A stretch of DNA of 53,726 nt from G013214665 sp964649815 (GTDB taxonomy: Bacteria > Pseudomonadota > Alphaproteobacteria > Rhodobacterales > Rhodobacteraceae). The position numbers and the translations under genes are program-made. Positions 25,752 through 34,843 of this stretch are shown here, in pieces. Position 1 is the first letter of the stretch. The number at the start of each line of letters is the position of its first letter. The notes beneath the pieces were generated by a model. It made no database searches. It was not told where the DNA came from and worked only from the letters and a program-made list of their open reading frames with translations. The DNA is taken from assembly GCA_964649815.1 (NCBI GenBank), contig CAZYQC010000017.1, positions 1-53,726 of the forward strand, read 5' to 3'.

Positions 25752-26947
25752 TGGCACCACAAGAGCGCATGGCCGAGGTCATGCGCTCTTCCTATGGGCG
25801 TTTGTTGTCAATCCTGGCGAGCCAGACGGGCGACATACTGATTGCAGAAGACGCCTTGTCAGACGCCTTTGCAAAAGCGCTGATCCATTGGCCGAACGAC
25901 ATGCCCAAAAATCCAGAAGCCTGGTTGCTGACGGTTGCACGCAACCGGCTGATCGACATCAAACGCCGCGACAAACGTATCGATTTTCGCGACACACTGC
26001 CCGAACCGCCCGCGCCTGAAAGGGAACATACAGACATACCGGATGACCGGCTAAAGCTGATGTTCGTGTGCGCGCATCCTGCAATCGATACGCGGATGCA
26101 TACGCCGCTGATGCTTCAAACGGTTTTGGGGTTGGGATCAGAGCTGATTGCGCGCGCATATCTTTTGCCGCACAGCACGATGGCAAAGCGTTTGGTCCGC
26201 GCGAAACAAAAGATACGCGACACCGCAGTTGCCTTTCAGATCCCAGCCAAAGAGGACATGCCAAGTCGTGTGAGCGCAGTTCTTGAGGCCATTTATGGCG
26301 CATTCTCGCAAGACTGGATGGGCGAAGGGCTTTTTGCCGAAGAGGCGTTGTTTCTGGCAACGCTGCTCGCAGATTTGATGCCTAACGACGCAGAGGTGCT
26401 GGGGCTTGCGGCGTTGATCGCGTTCAGCCTGTCACGCAAAGATGCGCGCATCGACGGCGATCAGTTCTTGCCTTTGGAAGATCAAGATCCCACGAAATGG
26501 GATGTCACACTTATGGTCAACGCAAGCTCCTATCTTGGTCGTGCCCAATCCATCGGTCAGGTCGGACGCTTTCAACTCGAAGCGGCGATCCAATCTGTCC
26601 ATGCGGACCGGCTGCACACAGGCGTCACAAATTGGGTGGCTTTGGTGCATCTTCATTTGGGCCTCTCGCGGGTAGCGCCCACGGTTGGGTCGGCCGTCAG
26701 CTATGCTGCGGCGCTTGGAAAGGCTGGAAAAGCAGAAGACGCGCTTCGGGTTCTGCTGGAAATGGACGAAACCATTCTGGTTGAGTTCGCTCCGGCCCAA
26801 GCGACCCTGGCGTATTTGTGGTCAGAGGTTGGGCGCCCACAAGACGCTGTCGCGGCGTATGACACCGCAATTTCACTGACGCCAGAGCCACCGTTGCGTC
26901 GGTATTTGGAACGCAAACGAAACGAACTGCGCAGCCAGCTGTTGTAA
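25751..26947 (+). CDS. ECF42-type RNA polymerase sigma factor with C-terminal TPR-like extension
   Basis: A 398-residue sigma-70-family protein. Residues 10-80 hold sigma region 2 (AEDALSDAFAKALIHWP, PEAWLLTVARNRLIDIKRR), followed by region 4 and a long helical C-terminus (DAVAAYDTAISLTPEPPLRRYLERKR) typical of the ECF42 group, whose extension replaces an anti-sigma factor. The start is taken as GTG 25751 (TAGTG overlap with the DGPF stop); ATG 25769 is the alternative. The frame is open back to 25544 but that overlaps the DGPF gene. It probably transcribes its own DGPF-sigma operon. Confidence 0.88.
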   Translation: MAPQERMAEVMRSSYGRLLSILASQTGDILIAEDALSDAFAKALIHWPNDMPKNPEAWLLTVARNRLIDIKRRDKRIDFRDTLPEPPAPEREHTDIPDDRLKLMFVCAHPAIDTRMHTPLMLQTVLGLGSELIARAYLLPHSTMAKRLVRAKQKIRDTAVAFQIPAKEDMPSRVSAVLEAIYGAFSQDWMGEGLFAEEALFLATLLADLMPNDAEVLGLAALIAFSLSRKDARIDGDQFLPLEDQDPTKWDVTLMVNASSYLGRAQSIGQVGRFQLEAAIQSVHADRLHTGVTNWVALVHLHLGLSRVAPTVGSAVSYAAALGKAGKAEDALRVLLEMDETILVEFAPAQATLAYLWSEVGRPQDAVAAYDTAISLTPEPPLRRYLERKRNELRSQLL

Positions 26948-26997
26948 GCTTTGCCGCCCTGGTTGTGCCCCACTGCGGCTTGGTGGCGGATAAGCAA

Positions 26998-27027
26998 AGA
27001 AGGGCCCAATCATCTTTGGGCCCTTCT
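26998..27027. terminator. Bidirectional hairpin between sigma factor and monooxygenase genes
   Basis: AGAAGGGCCCAA (26998-27009) and TTGGGCCCTTCT (27016-27027) form a perfect 12-bp stem with a six-base loop, between convergent genes. T-runs are short on both sides (TCCTTTC plus, CTTTGC minus), so it probably serves both genes. Confidence 0.68.
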
Positions 27028-27058
27028 GGTCCTTTCGCTCCGTCAGCACGCCAAAGCT

Positions 27059-27445
27059 TCATTTCACCCAATGTGGGTTTGCCATTGCAAAGACAGGCTC
27101 CCCAGCCAAAAGCGGTCCGACCTCTGCCATATATTCCGCGAACCATTCTGACTGGGCATTGGCCTGAAACGCAGCCTGGGATGTGTACACCTCGGTGATA
27201 TGCACAACGTCCGGGTCGTTCATGTCCAAAGCAAAGATATAGTCGATATGCACGTCATCTTCAGCAGCGCGCGACCTAAGGTGCGCGTCCCAAAGGTTAA
27301 CCAACGCGTCACGCTGACCGGGCTGCGTCTCGATTTTCAAGAATAAGGCGACTTCGCCTGAAGACACCTCGTCTGCATAAGCTGTTGTCGCAGAGAGCAG
27401 CATCGCAACCGTAACTGCGGTGGATTTGAGTAGATTGATCGTCAT
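27059..27445 (-). CDS. Periplasmic ABM-domain (quinol monooxygenase-like) protein
   Basis: A 128-residue protein with a signal peptide (MTINLLKSTAVTVAMLLSATTAYA) and a single antibiotic-biosynthesis-monooxygenase fold: FLKIETQPGQRDALV, EDDVHIDYIFALDMNDPD and VVHITEVYTSQAAFQAN. ABM proteins are cofactor-free oxygenases or small-molecule binders; most are cytoplasmic, so the signal peptide is notable. ATG 27445 follows GGAGAAAG. No operon partner. Confidence 0.78.
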   Translation of the reverse strand: MTINLLKSTAVTVAMLLSATTAYADEVSSGEVALFLKIETQPGQRDALVNLWDAHLRSRAAEDDVHIDYIFALDMNDPDVVHITEVYTSQAAFQANAQSEWFAEYMAEVGPLLAGEPVFAMANPHWVK

Positions 27446-28270
27446 GTTCTTTCTCCAAGTTGATGAAGGGCCATCGCCTCTTCGTTGTCATGACGTTCAA
27501 GACAGCTTCTGAAGGACACCAGCGGGAAAAATCGCACACCATTTTTCCACGCGCGGGGGACGATTTGCTGTTTCGGGCCAGAGATTACGCCCGCTTTGGC
27601 AGGCCCGGAGCCAACCGAACGCGAAAATCGCTCGCCACCGCTAAAGCAAAGCCTCCAAGAAAAATGAGCCCGCCGGGTTCGGCCGCTCAACCAAAATCAT
27701 CCCATCAACCATCGCACTCGCGGCACTGTTCATTTGCCGTCATTGAATCTTATCGGTCGCCAGATTGCCCGTTATCATATGTGGAAACCTCACAGCAATT
27801 CGGTAAGCAGGTCGTCGGTCTATGAAAAATCTGCGCAAGGTTTTCAGGCTGCAAATTTACAGCCACTTCTCTTGACAGATAGCTTGATTGATGAGCATCG
27901 GCAGGATAAGCTTCCTGGTGGCAGTAATGCCCTTTGTTAGATTTATTTTCATAGTCATTCAATTTCCACTCAGGGAACATTGCCCCTATCGCGCTTTTTT
28001 ACGACCGACCATCAGACCAGAAATTGAGTTGAATTTTCTCAACAAATGATCTGCTGCTTCATGACTGCCGACGATCTTCTCCTTGGTGCGAAAGGTCCGT
28101 GTGAGTCTGGGAAAACAGGGCGACTAGCATTTGGCGTTTTTCACGTCGCAATGTCTCAAGGTTATTTTCATTGAAAAGACAAATTGGCCACCTTGGAGCA
28201 GTTCACGTTCCAGCAATAGTCCAAAACTGCACTGCTTAGCAGCGCATATCTTAAGTCAGGGGTAGTGGTA
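27446..28270. other. Long intergenic region, AT-richer toward luxR
   Basis: No gene supported in 825 bases. The first 250 bases have the local high GC and hold only arginine-rich shadow frames. From about 27730 the sequence is clearly AT-richer, like the following luxR gene. It must contain promoters for the minus-strand ABM gene and for luxR, but no clear -35/-10 was recognised. It may be a boundary of acquired DNA. Confidence 0.45.
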
Positions 28271-29431
28271 TTGAAGCTGGCCGAGAGACTAACACAGATT
28301 TACGACGCAGCTATCGGAACATACCGGTGGCAAGATGCTTTGGATGCAATCCAAGGCGAAACAGGGTCACTGGGCGCCATGTTTTATACATCCGGCAAGA
28401 ATAGTCAGCTCCAGTTTGATTCCCAGCTCTTGAGCACGAGCTATGATCACATCGGCAAAATACTTCCCGAATACAATGCGTTGGTTGCGCAGAAAAAGTG
28501 GAACTCCGGGTTAGATGCGCAAGGCAGCAGTTATATGCATGCAGCCGAACCGTTCAAACCAGTTTTGGATTCTGATATTTGGCCGATAGATGACGAGTAT
28601 GCACGCCGGCCAGAAATCCGCTTTACGATGGAGAAAATGGGGTTCTACCGAAGGTTTTTCGTCAATCTGTCACGTGACCCCATGATACACTCGGCTCTGC
28701 TGGTGCATTACGGAAATGAGCTGCGGACTGCCCCTCCTGCACAAGACATGGCGGCAGTTGAGTTCCTGGCGCCTCATCTTGGTAAAGCACTGGAAATAAG
28801 TAGAACATTTGACTCGCTCAGGCAAAAGTACAACGCCGTATTGTCAGTCTTGGACAAATTCGATGTCGCCATTTGTCTGGTTAACTCCGACGGACAGGTC
28901 ATACTCCAAAACCGGCAGGCATCTGATCTGTTTTCTGCACGAGACTGCGTATGGGTGGACAAGAAAAACAGGCTGCAAGGTCGGTCAGACAACTCTACCG
29001 ACCGGATTCGGCATCTCTGCAGAGAAGTAGCATTGACAGCTGAAGGGAACGGATCAAGGGCAGGCGCAGAGTTTGAAATAGTCAAGAGATCGGATGGTCG
29101 ACCTCTCTATGCGATTGCATCGCCACTCCGGGATGCTGAAGTCGAGTTGGGATCAGAAATACAAGGATCCCTGCTCACGTTGATTGATGGCGAAGAAAAG
29201 ATTAACCCGCGCAGCCATTTGGCCGCGGAAGCGTATGACCTAAGCTCTGCCGAGTCTTCCGTGTTGCCGTTGGTAATCCGCGGGCTATCGAACAACGAAT
29301 GCGCAGAAATGCTGGACGTAAGACCAGAAACCATCAAGTCGCACGTATCTTCGATACTGGCCAAGATGAAGTGTCGAAACCGCATTGGCCTTGTTTGGCG
29401 AGTTTTTCAATATTCGCCCCCGGTTCTGTAA
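28271..29431 (+). CDS. LuxR-family transcriptional regulator with PAS-like sensor region
   Basis: A 386-residue regulator. The C-terminus is a LuxR HTH (LSSAESSVLPLVIRGLSNNE, ECAEMLDVRPETIKSHVSSI, KMKCRNRIGLVW). A PAS-like stretch (LSVLDKFDVAICLVNSDGQV, then ILQNRQASDL) lies at about 190-230, behind an N-terminal region of unknown fold. AGGGG sits eight bases before TTG 28271, which is preferred over GTG 28265. The region is less GC-rich than its neighbours. It lies 188 bases upstream of the giant repeat protein and may control it (inference). Confidence 0.85.
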   Translation: MKLAERLTQIYDAAIGTYRWQDALDAIQGETGSLGAMFYTSGKNSQLQFDSQLLSTSYDHIGKILPEYNALVAQKKWNSGLDAQGSSYMHAAEPFKPVLDSDIWPIDDEYARRPEIRFTMEKMGFYRRFFVNLSRDPMIHSALLVHYGNELRTAPPAQDMAAVEFLAPHLGKALEISRTFDSLRQKYNAVLSVLDKFDVAICLVNSDGQVILQNRQASDLFSARDCVWVDKKNRLQGRSDNSTDRIRHLCREVALTAEGNGSRAGAEFEIVKRSDGRPLYAIASPLRDAEVELGSEIQGSLLTLIDGEEKINPRSHLAAEAYDLSSAESSVLPLVIRGLSNNECAEMLDVRPETIKSHVSSILAKMKCRNRIGLVWRVFQYSPPVL

Positions 29432-29619
29432 CCCCGACTGCGCGCAAGCCATGCTTAGTCCCGGCGCAAGCAAAGCCTGGAGGCAATTTTTGAACTCTTC
29501 AAACCCAAGAAATTGAATTCTCAATTTTTTTGCGCTCGGCTCCCCCGATCGGGGGACGACACTAGCCGCAACTCTGTTTCATCGTCCGCAGCGAAAACTT
29601 AGATTTTTTGGGGGGCGAT

Positions 29620-32600
29620 ATGATTTTAACGCAACAACAATTGGATGCCATTCTGGCCGGAACAGACGTGGATTACGATCTTCCCGACAACCCGGGTCCG
29701 ACCAGCGACAGCGGAATATTTTTTGAAAATGTGTTCTTCTCAACGCAAAGCGGAGACGCATCGACGACGCCCCAGGGTGAGCTAACACTGGATATTTTGG
29801 GCGATTTTGGAGGGTTCACCGACGAAAACGGGACAGCAGCATTTGTCGCTCGCAATGCCCAAGTCACTGTGGGGGACGATTTTGGAACCGCCGGCAGCAT
29901 TGACAGCGTGTTTTCGATTTCCGGACCGTCAGCGAGCTTAGATTTCCTGGGTTTGGAAAGCTCTGGTTCCGCTTTTCGCATTGCGTCGTTCGACGGTGGC
30001 ACCACATCGGCAACGTTTTTTGTGAGCGACGGCGCAAATGTAACGATTGATCACTCTCAAAGCGATCGCGCCGGCTCTATCAGCCTTGCTGTCAGTTTCG
30101 GCGCTTTTCAAGACGGCGATGATGTTCAGCCCGGTGGACAGAGCGTCGACGGCACGCTCGTTATCGAAGGCGACGGAACAACTGTCTCGATCGTCAACAC
30201 CGCTGGAGGCGAACAAGGGTTTGTGGATATCGCAAGGATTGACCAACCCGTGAGTGACGGCCTCGTGGATACAACGACAAACCGAACCGCCGACGGCTTT
30301 TTGCTTGTACGAGACGGCGCCGAATTGAACGTTTTGAATGCCATAACAGTAGGTGACGCGAATGGTATTGACGGGGCGAGCGCGCACGGAGCCTTTGTCG
30401 TTGAAGGCGCTCAGACTTCTGTAACAGTCGGCGGCGAAAGTGGCATTGGTCGCGACGGGTTTATGCGTGTCGCGGACGAGGGCGGCACAGGTTTGTTCGT
30501 CTTGCGCGAAGGAGCGCAGTTTAACCTGCTGTCTGGGGAAGACTTTGGTGGTGGTCTTCAACTATCCGGAGGCAGCACCCGGAACGGCGGAGAGGCGACA
30601 GCAATTGTCGTTGGCGCAGACACCAGGCTTTTTGTTGAAGACGGTTCGATTGACGTTGGAAGAAACGGCGGAGAGGCAGATTTGGTCTTGGCAGATGGCG
30701 CAAGCATCCAAGCCAGGAATCTAAACACCGCTCGAAACAGTGTTGGCACCACAACTATTGAAGGTGACGGGACTGAGTTAACCTTGTCAGATGGATCACA
30801 AGGCAACCTGCAAGTCGCCCAAGTTGACCAAGCAAGCGTCGATGCAACGGGTAATTCCACCGCCGTTGGTACGGTGACCATTCGGGACGGCGCATCCGTA
30901 AATGTTCGTAGTTTTGTCGGTGTCGCGGATGAAAACGGAATCGATGGTGCAAGCGCGACAGGAACCCTGATCGTAGAAGGCGCACAAACCTCCGTGACCG
31001 TAGGTGACGAAAGCCGGACCGAACGGAACGGGTTTATGCGTGTCGCAGAAGAGGGCGGCAACGGAACCTTTATTGTTAGGGACGGCGCTGAATTTCGACT
31101 GCTGTCCGGAGACACCTCCGGTGCAAGTATTCAGTTGTCTGGGGCCAGCGATAGAGACGGCGGCGAAGCCACCGTAAGTGTTTCGGGCACCGGTTCGAAA
31201 CTGCTTGTCGAAAAAGGCTCAATCGAAGTCGGCAGAAATGGCGGACAATCCACGTTCACCGCGTCGGATGGCGCGTCCGTCGAGGCCTTGTTTTTCAACA
31301 GCGGACGAGAAGGCGAAGGACACACTGTCTTCGAAGGTGAGGGAACAACGCTCAACTTATCTGGCGCACAAGTGACACCTGAGTTTGGTGCGTTCTTAAC
31401 CGTTGCGCGGGATGCCGAAGGCAGTTTCACCGTGCGTGATGGTGCGGACGTCTCAATTACTGGCGATGGCGGGACTTTCCCTGGATTTCAAGTGGGTCGT
31501 AACGACGGATCCCTCGGCGTTGTGACCGTGACAGGTGCCGGGTCGACAATCACTGTAGACGGCGCAAACAACGTCGAAGAGTTCGGCGGGGAAACAGGTT
31601 TTATTCGTGCGGGCAACGAAAGTGGTTCCGATGGCACCATCAACGTGTTGGATGGCGGCGTCATTTCGAACGAAGAAACCGGGGTATTCTTTGTTGCTCA
31701 GAGAGAAGGGTCCACGGGTCATTTGAACGTTGACGGTGCAGGCAGCGTTTTTGACTTCGGTGCAGCCGCGTTTTTCTCGGAAGACGCTCCTGGAGCCCGA
31801 GGCAATGCGGTGGTGACAGTCAGCAACGGCGGACTGCTTCGCGGCGACAGTATCGAGAACAACGGAATCTTGGACATCACAAGCGGGGGCATGCTGCAAG
31901 CCGACCTTGTCCAAGACAATATCCTGCTCAGTTCCGCCGGTGTCGAAGACCTAATGATCGATGGTGATCTGCGGGTGGAGACGGCTGGTTTTGGGTTTGA
32001 CTTCAGCACGGACACAAATGCCGGCTTTATTTTCGACACCTACAACGCGACGGGGGATGTTGCTCTTGAAGGACGGATAACGATCCTTGCCGACTCGTTT
32101 TCTGCACTCAGCGGTAGAACCGCCGAAATCATCACAGGCGCCAGCTTAAACGTCAGCGATGATTTTGTCGTCGAATTCGTCGAATTTGATGCGGGTGAGT
32201 TAACAGAAGTGGATAGCGCTGCCCTGATTTCTGCTGCAGCCAATGCGGTAGCTCTCGAATTTATGACTTTTGATACCGGTCTCACAGTCGATTTCGGAAC
32301 TTCAGCCGAACAATCGGGATCGGATGTCGCCGAGACCTTTGCAGGCTCAGCCTACTCGGACATCTTGAGTGGCCTTGGCGGTGATGACACCTTGACCGGT
32401 GGGGGCGGCAACGATGAGTTGAACGGAGGCGAGGGTGTAGACACGGGCGCCTTCTCCGGCAGCCAAACCAGCTACACGCTGACACTGGCACCGGGTTTGA
32501 CGACTTTGACCGATAGGCGTGCGGAAGGTAACGGCACAGACACCTTGATCGACTTAGAGTTTCTAGACTTTGACGTAGACCTTTTGGACGGGCCGTTTGA

Positions 32601-33240
32601 TTTGAGTGTTTTTGCCGGCCCCGCGGGTTTGGAACAGGCGCAGCTGGAAACCTTCGTTGAACTCTACATCGCCTATTTCAACCGAGCTCCAGATGCCGTC
32701 GGATTGAATTTTTGGGGTACGGCCTTTGCCAACGGAACCTCGTTGGAAGAGATGGCAACTCTGTTCATTGATCAAGACGAAACACGTGACACCTACCCAT
32801 CCGACCTGTCGAATGCCGAGTTTGCCACGGCTGTCTACAACAACGTTTTGGGGCGCGTTCCAGATCAAGCTGGATTTGATTTTTGGGTTGGCGTTTTGGA
32901 CGAGGGATCGGTGGGAAGAGATCAGTTCATTCTAGAAGTTCTTGGCGGTGCCCGAGCCGCCCCTCCTGGTGATGCAGAGCAAGCGTTTGTTGATCAGCAA
33001 ATGGCCGACCAGCAGTTTCTTTCAAACAAAACCGATATTGGTGCTTACTTCTCAGTCGTGCTTGGAATGTCAGATGTACAGAACGCTTCGGACGTTATGG
33101 CCCTGTTTGATGGAACGCAAAGCAGCTTGGACGCGGCAGTGGCAGCCACCGATGCATTCTTTGTAGATGCTCAAGACGCTGAAAACGGAGAATTTTTGAT
33201 GCCTATTGTCGGCGTTTTGGATGATCCGTTTCAGATGTGA
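29620..33240 (+). CDS. Giant secreted repeat protein with RTX block and DUF4214
   Basis: A 1206-residue acidic, glycine/serine/threonine-rich protein without lysine-rich or signal-peptide N-terminus. Residues 1-850 are beta-helix-like repeats of the VRDGA-x-V and VEGAQTSVTVG type, including a 191-residue tandem repeat. At about 911-940 lies a short RTX calcium-binding block (LSGLGGDDTLTGGGGNDELN), then DUF4214 (about 1008-1110: YIAYFNRAPDAVGLNFW, YNNVLGRVPDQAGFDFW). This points to a type I secreted adhesin or matrix protein. ATG 29620 follows GGGGGG; TTG 29608 is possible but badly placed. No secretion genes lie next to it. Confidence 0.8.
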   Translation: MILTQQQLDAILAGTDVDYDLPDNPGPTSDSGIFFENVFFSTQSGDASTTPQGELTLDILGDFGGFTDENGTAAFVARNAQVTVGDDFGTAGSIDSVFSISGPSASLDFLGLESSGSAFRIASFDGGTTSATFFVSDGANVTIDHSQSDRAGSISLAVSFGAFQDGDDVQPGGQSVDGTLVIEGDGTTVSIVNTAGGEQGFVDIARIDQPVSDGLVDTTTNRTADGFLLVRDGAELNVLNAITVGDANGIDGASAHGAFVVEGAQTSVTVGGESGIGRDGFMRVADEGGTGLFVLREGAQFNLLSGEDFGGGLQLSGGSTRNGGEATAIVVGADTRLFVEDGSIDVGRNGGEADLVLADGASIQARNLNTARNSVGTTTIEGDGTELTLSDGSQGNLQVAQVDQASVDATGNSTAVGTVTIRDGASVNVRSFVGVADENGIDGASATGTLIVEGAQTSVTVGDESRTERNGFMRVAEEGGNGTFIVRDGAEFRLLSGDTSGASIQLSGASDRDGGEATVSVSGTGSKLLVEKGSIEVGRNGGQSTFTASDGASVEALFFNSGREGEGHTVFEGEGTTLNLSGAQVTPEFGAFLTVARDAEGSFTVRDGADVSITGDGGTFPGFQVGRNDGSLGVVTVTGAGSTITVDGANNVEEFGGETGFIRAGNESGSDGTINVLDGGVISNEETGVFFVAQREGSTGHLNVDGAGSVFDFGAAAFFSEDAPGARGNAVVTVSNGGLLRGDSIENNGILDITSGGMLQADLVQDNILLSSAGVEDLMIDGDLRVETAGFGFDFSTDTNAGFIFDTYNATGDVALEGRITILADSFSALSGRTAEIITGASLNVSDDFVVEFVEFDAGELTEVDSAALISAAANAVALEFMTFDTGLTVDFGTSAEQSGSDVAETFAGSAYSDILSGLGGDDTLTGGGGNDELNGGEGVDTGAFSGSQTSYTLTLAPGLTTLTDRRAEGNGTDTLIDLEFLDFDVDLLDGPFDLSVFAGPAGLEQAQLETFVELYIAYFNRAPDAVGLNFWGTAFANGTSLEEMATLFIDQDETRDTYPSDLSNAEFATAVYNNVLGRVPDQAGFDFWVGVLDEGSVGRDQFILEVLGGARAAPPGDAEQAFVDQQMADQQFLSNKTDIGAYFSVVLGMSDVQNASDVMALFDGTQSSLDAAVAATDAFFVDAQDAENGEFLMPIVGVLDDPFQM
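30364..31350 (+). repeat. Tandem 573-base (191-residue) repeat within the giant protein
   Basis: GIDGASAHGAFVVEGAQTSV at 30364 recurs as GIDGASATGTLIVEGAQTSV at 30937, exactly 573 bases later. The similarity continues through DGFMRVADEGG/NGFMRVAEEGG and DGSIDVGRNGGE/KGSIEVGRNGGQ, then fades. Codons differ, so the duplication is not recent. Confidence 0.75.
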
Positions 33241-33829
33241 GGGGTTTGATGCGGATTAGTTGACGAACTGTTCCTGCAATCGGTGTAGAAAACGTTCGGC
33301 TTTTGGAAATTACCAACGATTCCACAAGAGCCATTTTTTGAGCTGCGTGGTATCAAGATTGTGAGAAAGCGAGATTATTGGATGTGAGATCCTGGGCGCA
33401 GCTGATCAGCACACACGATTCCGTTTCATCTATTCCCTGCGGAATGGTGGTGCTGCGGCTTGGCTAACCATTTTTTGCTTCCAGCGCCGCTCTTTCACTA
33501 GCTAATGCGCGCCAAGGCCAATGACCTTTAGAGTTCAACTTCGCGAAAACCGGTTCAGCGCACGATTTACATCTTCGAATATGTTTGCAGACATTCAATA
33601 AGCTATTGTCTGATCCCGTAGTTAAAGACAGGGCTTAACTGGTCGCTTCGACAACACTCAAAGTCACCTCTTTTGTCACAGCCGCTTTGATCCAACCGTC
33701 GTCCACATTCCGCAAAGAAAACGAAAGCTCGGCGGCCCCGAGAAACGAATGTTCTATGAAAAGGTTGTGTCGGGTTTGCAGGGCGCGGCCCATAAGCAAC
33801 GCGACCACCTGACCAAGCCCAAAGCACCG
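33241..33829. other. Intergenic region with a possible gene remnant
   Basis: About 590 bases with no complete gene. 33241-33600 is AT-richer and shows nothing. On the minus strand 33635-33793 holds a 52-codon frame (MGRALQTRHNLFIEHSFLGA onward, ending VTLSVVEATS) with protein-like composition. It is in frame with, and behind, the racemase stop. It has no ribosome site and no recognised family; it may be the 3' stub of a lost gene. Confidence 0.35.
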
Positions 33830-34519
33830 TCAGTCCAGCGCGTTGCGGAAGGCGCGGGAGCAGTGGGTCAGTGTGGTGTCGAAAACCGGCACGGGCACGT
33901 TGCCCGGATTTAACAAAAGACCAACTTCGGTGCAGCCGAGGATGAGGCAGTCTGCGCCCTGTTCAACCAGGCGTTCGGCGATCGCGACATAGGCCGCCTC
34001 GCTTTGCGGTGTTGTGATATCTTTGCAGAGCTCTTCGTAAATGATCCGATGCGTCGTCGCCCTGTCCTCTGCATTGGGAATAACGGGGGCCAAACCAGAG
34101 GCGCGCAGCCTGTCTACGTAAAAGCTTTGCTCCATCGTGAAAGCCGTCGCCATCAACCCCGGTTTTTGTAACCCTGCTGCACCGATTGCGTCCGCCGTCG
34201 CTTGGGCAATGTGGATCAGCGGGATCTCAACCCCCTGCATCATGTGATCGGCCAACTTGTGCATCGTGTTGGTCGCCAAGACGAGAAGATCAGCCCCTCC
34301 GGCCGCCAGCGCCTTGGCTTCTTTGTTCAAAATCGCGCCGGCTGCGTCCCACTCGCCGGCAACTTGCAGTCTTTCGATTTCGGCGAAATTGAGCGACCGG
34401 ATCAAAAGCTCGGGGGAATTCAGCCCACCAAGCTCTTCTTGGGCCAGCCTACAAAGCTCTCGATAATAGATTTGCGTGGACGCAGCAGACATGCCGCCAA
34501 GGATGCCAATGGTTTTCAT
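33830..34519 (-). CDS. Aspartate/glutamate racemase family protein, YgeA type
   Basis: A 229-residue PLP-independent racemase: MKTIGILGGMSAAST at the N-terminus, LATNTMHK with Thr83, and LILGCTEVGLLL with Cys196. E. coli YgeA uses the same Thr/Cys pair in place of two cysteines and acts on L-aspartate or L-glutamate, so a one-sided (L to D) racemase is likely. GAGGAG precedes ATG 34519. It diverges from the PhyH gene at 34844. Confidence 0.88.
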   Translation of the reverse strand: MKTIGILGGMSAASTQIYYRELCRLAQEELGGLNSPELLIRSLNFAEIERLQVAGEWDAAGAILNKEAKALAAGGADLLVLATNTMHKLADHMMQGVEIPLIHIAQATADAIGAAGLQKPGLMATAFTMEQSFYVDRLRASGLAPVIPNAEDRATTHRIIYEELCKDITTPQSEAAYVAIAERLVEQGADCLILGCTEVGLLLNPGNVPVPVFDTTLTHCSRAFRNALD

Positions 34520-34843
34520 GCGATACTCCTCAAGGTGCGTGCAGTTGGATGGCCCGACCAGCGGTCAAAGCAGCGAGAGATGCGACAATCGGTTATCCAT
34601 TGAACCCAGACCGTCATATTCGAACCCCCGCCTGGATGCGGTTGCAATAAACGTTCCGCGTAACCCCTGCCCTTTTTCGTCGCGCAGCCGTCCATGCACC
34701 GTGCCTCTTGATGTCAGATGTGACGACCACCGCGAGACCTTACTAGATTTTAACGCGATGTCAAAAACGACAAAGCATGTCGAAAACCTACAAGCGAACC
34801 ATCGGTCGAGGCGCGACGCTATGACTACATTGGAGGTGACAGA
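34520..34843. promoter_or_regulatory. Divergent promoter region between racemase and PhyH genes
   Basis: 324 bases without a supported gene. It separates divergent genes and must hold both promoters. The stretch 34735-34790 is AT-richer (TTACTAGATTTTAACGCGATG) and lies before the PhyH gene, but no confident promoter hexamers were identified. Confidence 0.35.

Noticed and set aside
26697..27146. Minus-strand 149-aa frame over the sigma-factor end
   Set aside because: Overlaps the sigma-factor gene, the terminator hairpin and the ABM gene; no family or start site.
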